A stretch of 7,372 bases of DNA from Desulfamplus sp. (GTDB lineage Bacteria > Desulfobacterota > Desulfobacteria > Desulfobacterales > Desulfobacteraceae), in contig JADFXA010000107.1 in assembly GCA_015233755.1 (NCBI GenBank), forward strand, positions 1 to 7,372. Reading direction: 5' to 3'. The notes beneath the pieces are model-generated. The model made no database searches. It was not told the DNA's origin and saw nothing but the letters and a program-made list of their open reading frames with translations. Positions within the stretch are counted from its first letter, which is position 1, and every line of letters starts with the position of its first letter. Shown piece after piece: positions 5,208 to 7,372 of the stretch. A program made the translations under genes and the position numbers.

Positions 5208-6470
5208 TTATATTTTGATAACCTTTCTATTATAGGAACTTCCCTGCAACCCTCTTACAAGGATACTTGAGTTGTCAGGACTAAATATAGGATTTGCTAA
5301 ATCGTCATATTTTTCGTCAATTATATTGCCATTAAGGGCGATATGATAAAAACCATCTTTTTTAAATTTGACAGCAAGGTGAGAGCCATTGTTGCTAAAA
5401 ACAGGCTGCCAGACCATATCAAATAGGCAATCCCACGCTTTACCATCAACAGCTACACCCCATTTCCCTTTATCCTTGAAAAGGCAGGCAACTCCATTTC
5501 CGTCAGGGCTAAATAGAGGGTCAGATAGATATTCAGAAAATCTTATCTCCCAAGGATTATTATCAAGAGCCATAGTCCATTTTCCAAACTCAGGGGCTAC
5601 AATTGCTGCTATCTTTGTTCCATCAGGAGAGTAAAACTGTTGCCAAAGTTGGAAATATGGGCGATCCCAAAAGATTTCACCATCTTTTGCCAAATACCAT
5701 TTTCCACCTCTCTTAACTGGTGCTGTAACTGAATAAATAGAAGGAGAAAAACGAGGTTCCCAAACCGACGAGAAGGATTTATCCCATGTTTCACCATCAA
5801 TTGCAATGTAGTAGTCGTAGTATGAAGTTCTAACTGACACTGCAATATGATTTGAATCATCAGAAAAGCAGGGATTCCAAATATTCATAAAATTTTTATC
5901 CCATGTCTCTCCATTTACTGCTATAGAGTAACACCCTTGTCTGAATTTAAAAATCTCGCTTTCAAGAACAGGGACAGATTCAACAACAGCAGCTGTTTTC
6001 TCTCCATCTGGACTTATAACCATATCAGTAAGTCTTGAGAACTCATTTTCCCAAGGTGTATCATTATTCACAACAGAGTATAAAAGCTCTTTTTGAGCAG
6101 ATACAGCTATATTTCCGTTAGAGTTAAATTTCATATTCCAGATAAAGTCATATCCATTTTCCCATGTTTCGTCATCTGTAGAGACTTTCCATTCTCCAGC
6201 ATCAGATACTAATGCTGCAAGTCGGTCATCAGGAGTAAATTGTAAATTCCACGCTTTGTCGTAACTGTTTTCCCAAGTTTCAGGATCATTGCCTTCACTT
6301 TGAATACAGACCGTAAATTCCATATCTTCATTTTTGACGATTGCTGCAATTTTTTCGCCATCGTGACTTACACGAAGCTCCTCAATATATGGAAATTTTT
6401 CTTTCCATGCACTTAAATCTGCCACTTTTTTTTTGCTGGTATCCCAGTCCCATTTATCATAATTGCTCAT
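5208..6470 (-). CDS. tmcD: TmcD, tryptophan-rich WD40-like repeat protein
   Basis: A 420-residue protein with 21 tryptophans and no signal peptide or membrane segment, so probably cytoplasmic. About nine degenerate repeats of roughly 40 residues run through it. Each has an SPDG-like turn, a strand like KIAAIV, a GKW-x-AVDG stretch, then ETWD--F---W-P-F. This pattern resembles WD40/PD40-type beta-propeller blades, and a partial C-terminal strand may close the ring with the N-terminus. TmcD is the fourth Tmc subunit in Desulfovibrio, described as tryptophan-rich and of unknown function; no cofactor-binding motif is visible. The start at ATG 6470 follows GGAGG (6475-6479); a GTG at 6485 would put that Shine-Dalgarno inside the coding region. 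It is the first gene of the - strand tmc set, after a 178-nt gap behind mtaB. A scaffold or regulatory role is inference. Confidence 0.82.
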   Translation of the reverse strand: MSNYDKWDWDTSKKKVADLSAWKEKFPYIEELRVSHDGEKIAAIVKNEDMEFTVCIQSEGNDPETWENSYDKAWNLQFTPDDRLAALVSDAGEWKVSTDDETWENGYDFIWNMKFNSNGNIAVSAQKELLYSVVNNDTPWENEFSRLTDMVISPDGEKTAAVVESVPVLESEIFKFRQGCYSIAVNGETWDKNFMNIWNPCFSDDSNHIAVSVRTSYYDYYIAIDGETWDKSFSSVWEPRFSPSIYSVTAPVKRGGKWYLAKDGEIFWDRPYFQLWQQFYSPDGTKIAAIVAPEFGKWTMALDNNPWEIRFSEYLSDPLFSPDGNGVACLFKDKGKWGVAVDGKAWDCLFDMVWQPVFSNNGSHLAVKFKKDGFYHIALNGNIIDEKYDDLANPIFSPDNSSILVRGLQGSSYNRKVIKI

Positions 6471-6474
6471 GATG

Positions 6475-6479
6475 CCTCC
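6475..6479 (-). promoter_or_regulatory. Shine-Dalgarno of tmcD
   Basis: GGAGG on the - strand with a 4-nt spacer to the ATG at 6470. It selects that start over the GTG at 6485, which would leave the site within the coding sequence. Confidence 0.6.
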
Positions 6480-6600
6480 ATACACTATATTTATTCTATG
6501 TCAGATTTATATTTTGAAACTTAATACAGCTTTTGAATTGGTTATATGTTATTAACAGGATAGTTCTTTTTTGCAACTACTATTTTTATGACCTGAGAGA
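6480..6600 (-). promoter_or_regulatory. Probable tmc operon promoter region
   Basis: This gap precedes tmcD, the first gene of the tmc set. On the - strand a weak sigma-70-like pair can be drawn: TTGCAA at 6571-6576 and TAATAA at 6549-6554 with a 16-nt spacer. The latter lies in an 11-bp palindrome TGTTATTAACA (6547-6557). A 13-nt stretch on the - strand at 6553-6565, AACTATCCTGTTA, matches 12 of 13 bases of one at 2-14 on the + strand. No TGGC...TGC sigma-54 signature was found. A promoter is expected from gene layout; the exact boxes are a low-confidence guess. Confidence 0.35.
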
Positions 6601-6612
6601 TGGTAATTTCTC

Positions 6613-6646
6613 TAAGCTGTTCTATATAAATATTTATAACAGCTTA
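6613..6646. repeat. Inverted repeat after mtaB stop
   Basis: TAAGCTGTT (6613-6621) and AACAGCTTA (6638-6646) are perfect 9-bp arms around a 16-nt AT-only-but-one loop that itself contains the palindrome ATAAATATTTAT. It begins 2 nt beyond the mtaB stop codon. It could form a hairpin ending the mtaB transcript, but no U-tract follows on the - strand, so classical intrinsic termination is doubtful. Confidence 0.5.
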
Positions 6647-6648
6647 TG

Positions 6649-7372
6649 TTAAACAGACTTATATTTACCTACAAGTCTGTTCTCTTTATCTCTTCCTTCG
6701 AGTTTGATTCTAACGACTTGCCGTTTTAGTGCATCATTCCCCTCTACAAGAACTGAAAGATAATTTGATGTTATGGCAATCAACTTGCCAGTTTTATCGT
6801 CCCTTTTATCCTGAACAACAGATTCTATATGTTGTTCTAAATATTCGTTTTGATTTATCAATCTATTCTCAAAATCTCTTCTCTTTTGAAATCCAAGTTC
6901 ACGTAGTATTGCACTCCTTTCCTTGACTATCGTGCTATTAACTTTATCTGGGTAGTCATAGGCTTTTGTTCCCTTTCTTGGTGAAAAAGGGAACACATGA
7001 AGATAATTTATTGGTAGTTGTTTAATAAGGTTCAAAGTATTCTCAAAAGCCTGATTAGATTCTCCAGGAAATCCCACAAGAATATCAACGCCAATAGCTG
7101 CATTTGGAAGAGTATCATAAATTTTATTAATCAAATTGGAAAATAGCTCAGAGTTATATGGTCTTCCCATACGTCTCAGAATCGTATCATCTCCGCTTTG
7201 AAGTGGAATATGAAAATGGTCGCATAAAATACTGTTTTTTGAAGCAAGATTAATAATCTCGTCAGTTAACTCATTTGGCTCGATTGAACTTAAACGGACT
7301 CTATGAATAGGTTTTATGTGATTAATTTCTATCAAAAGTTGAGTAAGAGGTGAGCTTATTGTATCTCTTTCT
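6649..7372 (-). CDS. mtaB: MtaB-like tRNA methylthiotransferase, 3' part (partial at window edge)
   Basis: The frame is open to the window edge and gives the C-terminal 240 residues of a protein that is usually about 430 long. MtaB is a radical-SAM enzyme that adds a methylthio group to N6-threonylcarbamoyladenosine at position 37 of tRNAs reading ANN codons. Visible landmarks are HRVRLSSIEP, HIPLQSGDD, RRMGRPY, VDILVGFPGE and HVFPFSPRKGT, followed by a C-terminal TRAM-like region (about the last 60 residues) for tRNA binding. The RLSSIEP block favours MtaB over MiaB or RimO. The N-terminal UPF0004 domain and the CxxxCxxC radical-SAM cluster site lie outside the window, so catalytic integrity cannot be judged. 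It is upstream of the tmc genes on the same strand but separated by 178 nt with inverted repeats, so it is probably a separate housekeeping unit. Confidence 0.88.
   Translation of the reverse strand, partial: ERDTISSPLTQLLIEINHIKPIHRVRLSSIEPNELTDEIINLASKNSILCDHFHIPLQSGDDTILRRMGRPYNSELFSNLINKIYDTLPNAAIGVDILVGFPGESNQAFENTLNLIKQLPINYLHVFPFSPRKGTKAYDYPDKVNSTIVKERSAILRELGFQKRRDFENRLINQNEYLEQHIESVVQDKRDDKTGKLIAITSNYLSVLVEGNDALKRQVVRIKLEGRDKENRLVGKYKSV
6652..6681. repeat. Inverted repeat over the 3' end of mtaB
   Basis: AACAGACTT (6652-6660) and AAGTCTGTT (6673-6681) are perfect 9-bp arms with a 12-nt loop, lying within the last ten codons of mtaB and ending right at its stop codon. On the - strand the second arm runs into TTTAA. 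The core AACAG/CTGTT is shared with the inverted repeat at 6613-6646. Confidence 0.5.

Noticed and set aside
5389..6926. Open frames at 5389-5634 (+), 5609-5860 (-) and 6729-6926 (+)
   Set aside because: They lie inside tmcD and mtaB in other frames; no motif or start signal supports them.
1..7372. CRISPR array, insertion sequence, tRNA or rRNA gene
   Set aside because: No regularly spaced repeats, transposase motifs, terminal inverted repeats flanking a gene, or tRNA-like cloverleaf were seen.

Overview
The window most likely comes from the chromosome of an AT-rich sulfate-reducing bacterium of the Desulfobacterota, probably a Desulfobacterales-type organism. The main reason is a recognisable tmc (transmembrane redox complex) gene set. 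It comprises a tetrahaem periplasmic cytochrome c3 (TmcA), an HdrD/DsrK-like iron-sulfur protein with a CCG domain (TmcB), a NarI/DsrM-like cytochrome b membrane subunit (TmcC) and the tryptophan-rich repeat protein (TmcD). The organism assignment is inference from gene content, not from a marker gene.

Layout. Positions 1-150 are an AT-rich leader with short palindromes. On the + strand follow a stand-alone receiver protein (151-501) and, after a 57-nt gap, a soluble hybrid sensor histidine kinase (559-2100) with a degenerate receiver, a cysteine-bearing PAS domain and a HisKA/HATPase core. A short hairpin (about 2142-2162) separates this pair from convergent genes on the - strand. Read in the direction of transcription, the - strand carries the 3' part of an MtaB-type tRNA methylthiotransferase (7372-6649, cut by the window edge), a 178-nt gap with tandem inverted repeats and probable promoter sequence, then tmcD (6470-5208), tmcC (5133-4474), tmcB (4378-3014), tmcA (2997-2602) and a second stand-alone receiver (2533-2180). 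For tmcD, tmcB and tmcA I moved the start inward from the longest open frame, because each longer frame overlaps the upstream gene or the Shine-Dalgarno sequence, and a good Shine-Dalgarno precedes the internal ATG.

How the genes may work together. In Desulfovibrio, Tmc links periplasmic hydrogen-derived electrons carried by cytochrome c3, through a membrane cytochrome b, to cytoplasmic iron-sulfur chemistry that feeds sulfate reduction. Here the complex is flanked by two receiver proteins that are about 55% identical by hand alignment and share an unbroken phosphosite block, and by a soluble kinase with candidate redox-active cysteines. Neither receiver has an output domain, so they cannot bind DNA by any domain visible here. 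Post-translational control of Tmc, or a phosphorelay to a regulator encoded elsewhere, is a reasonable hypothesis, but no function for them can be proved from sequence alone. A 13-nt motif (12 of 13 identical) lies upstream of both the receiver-kinase pair and tmcD, which may indicate co-regulation.
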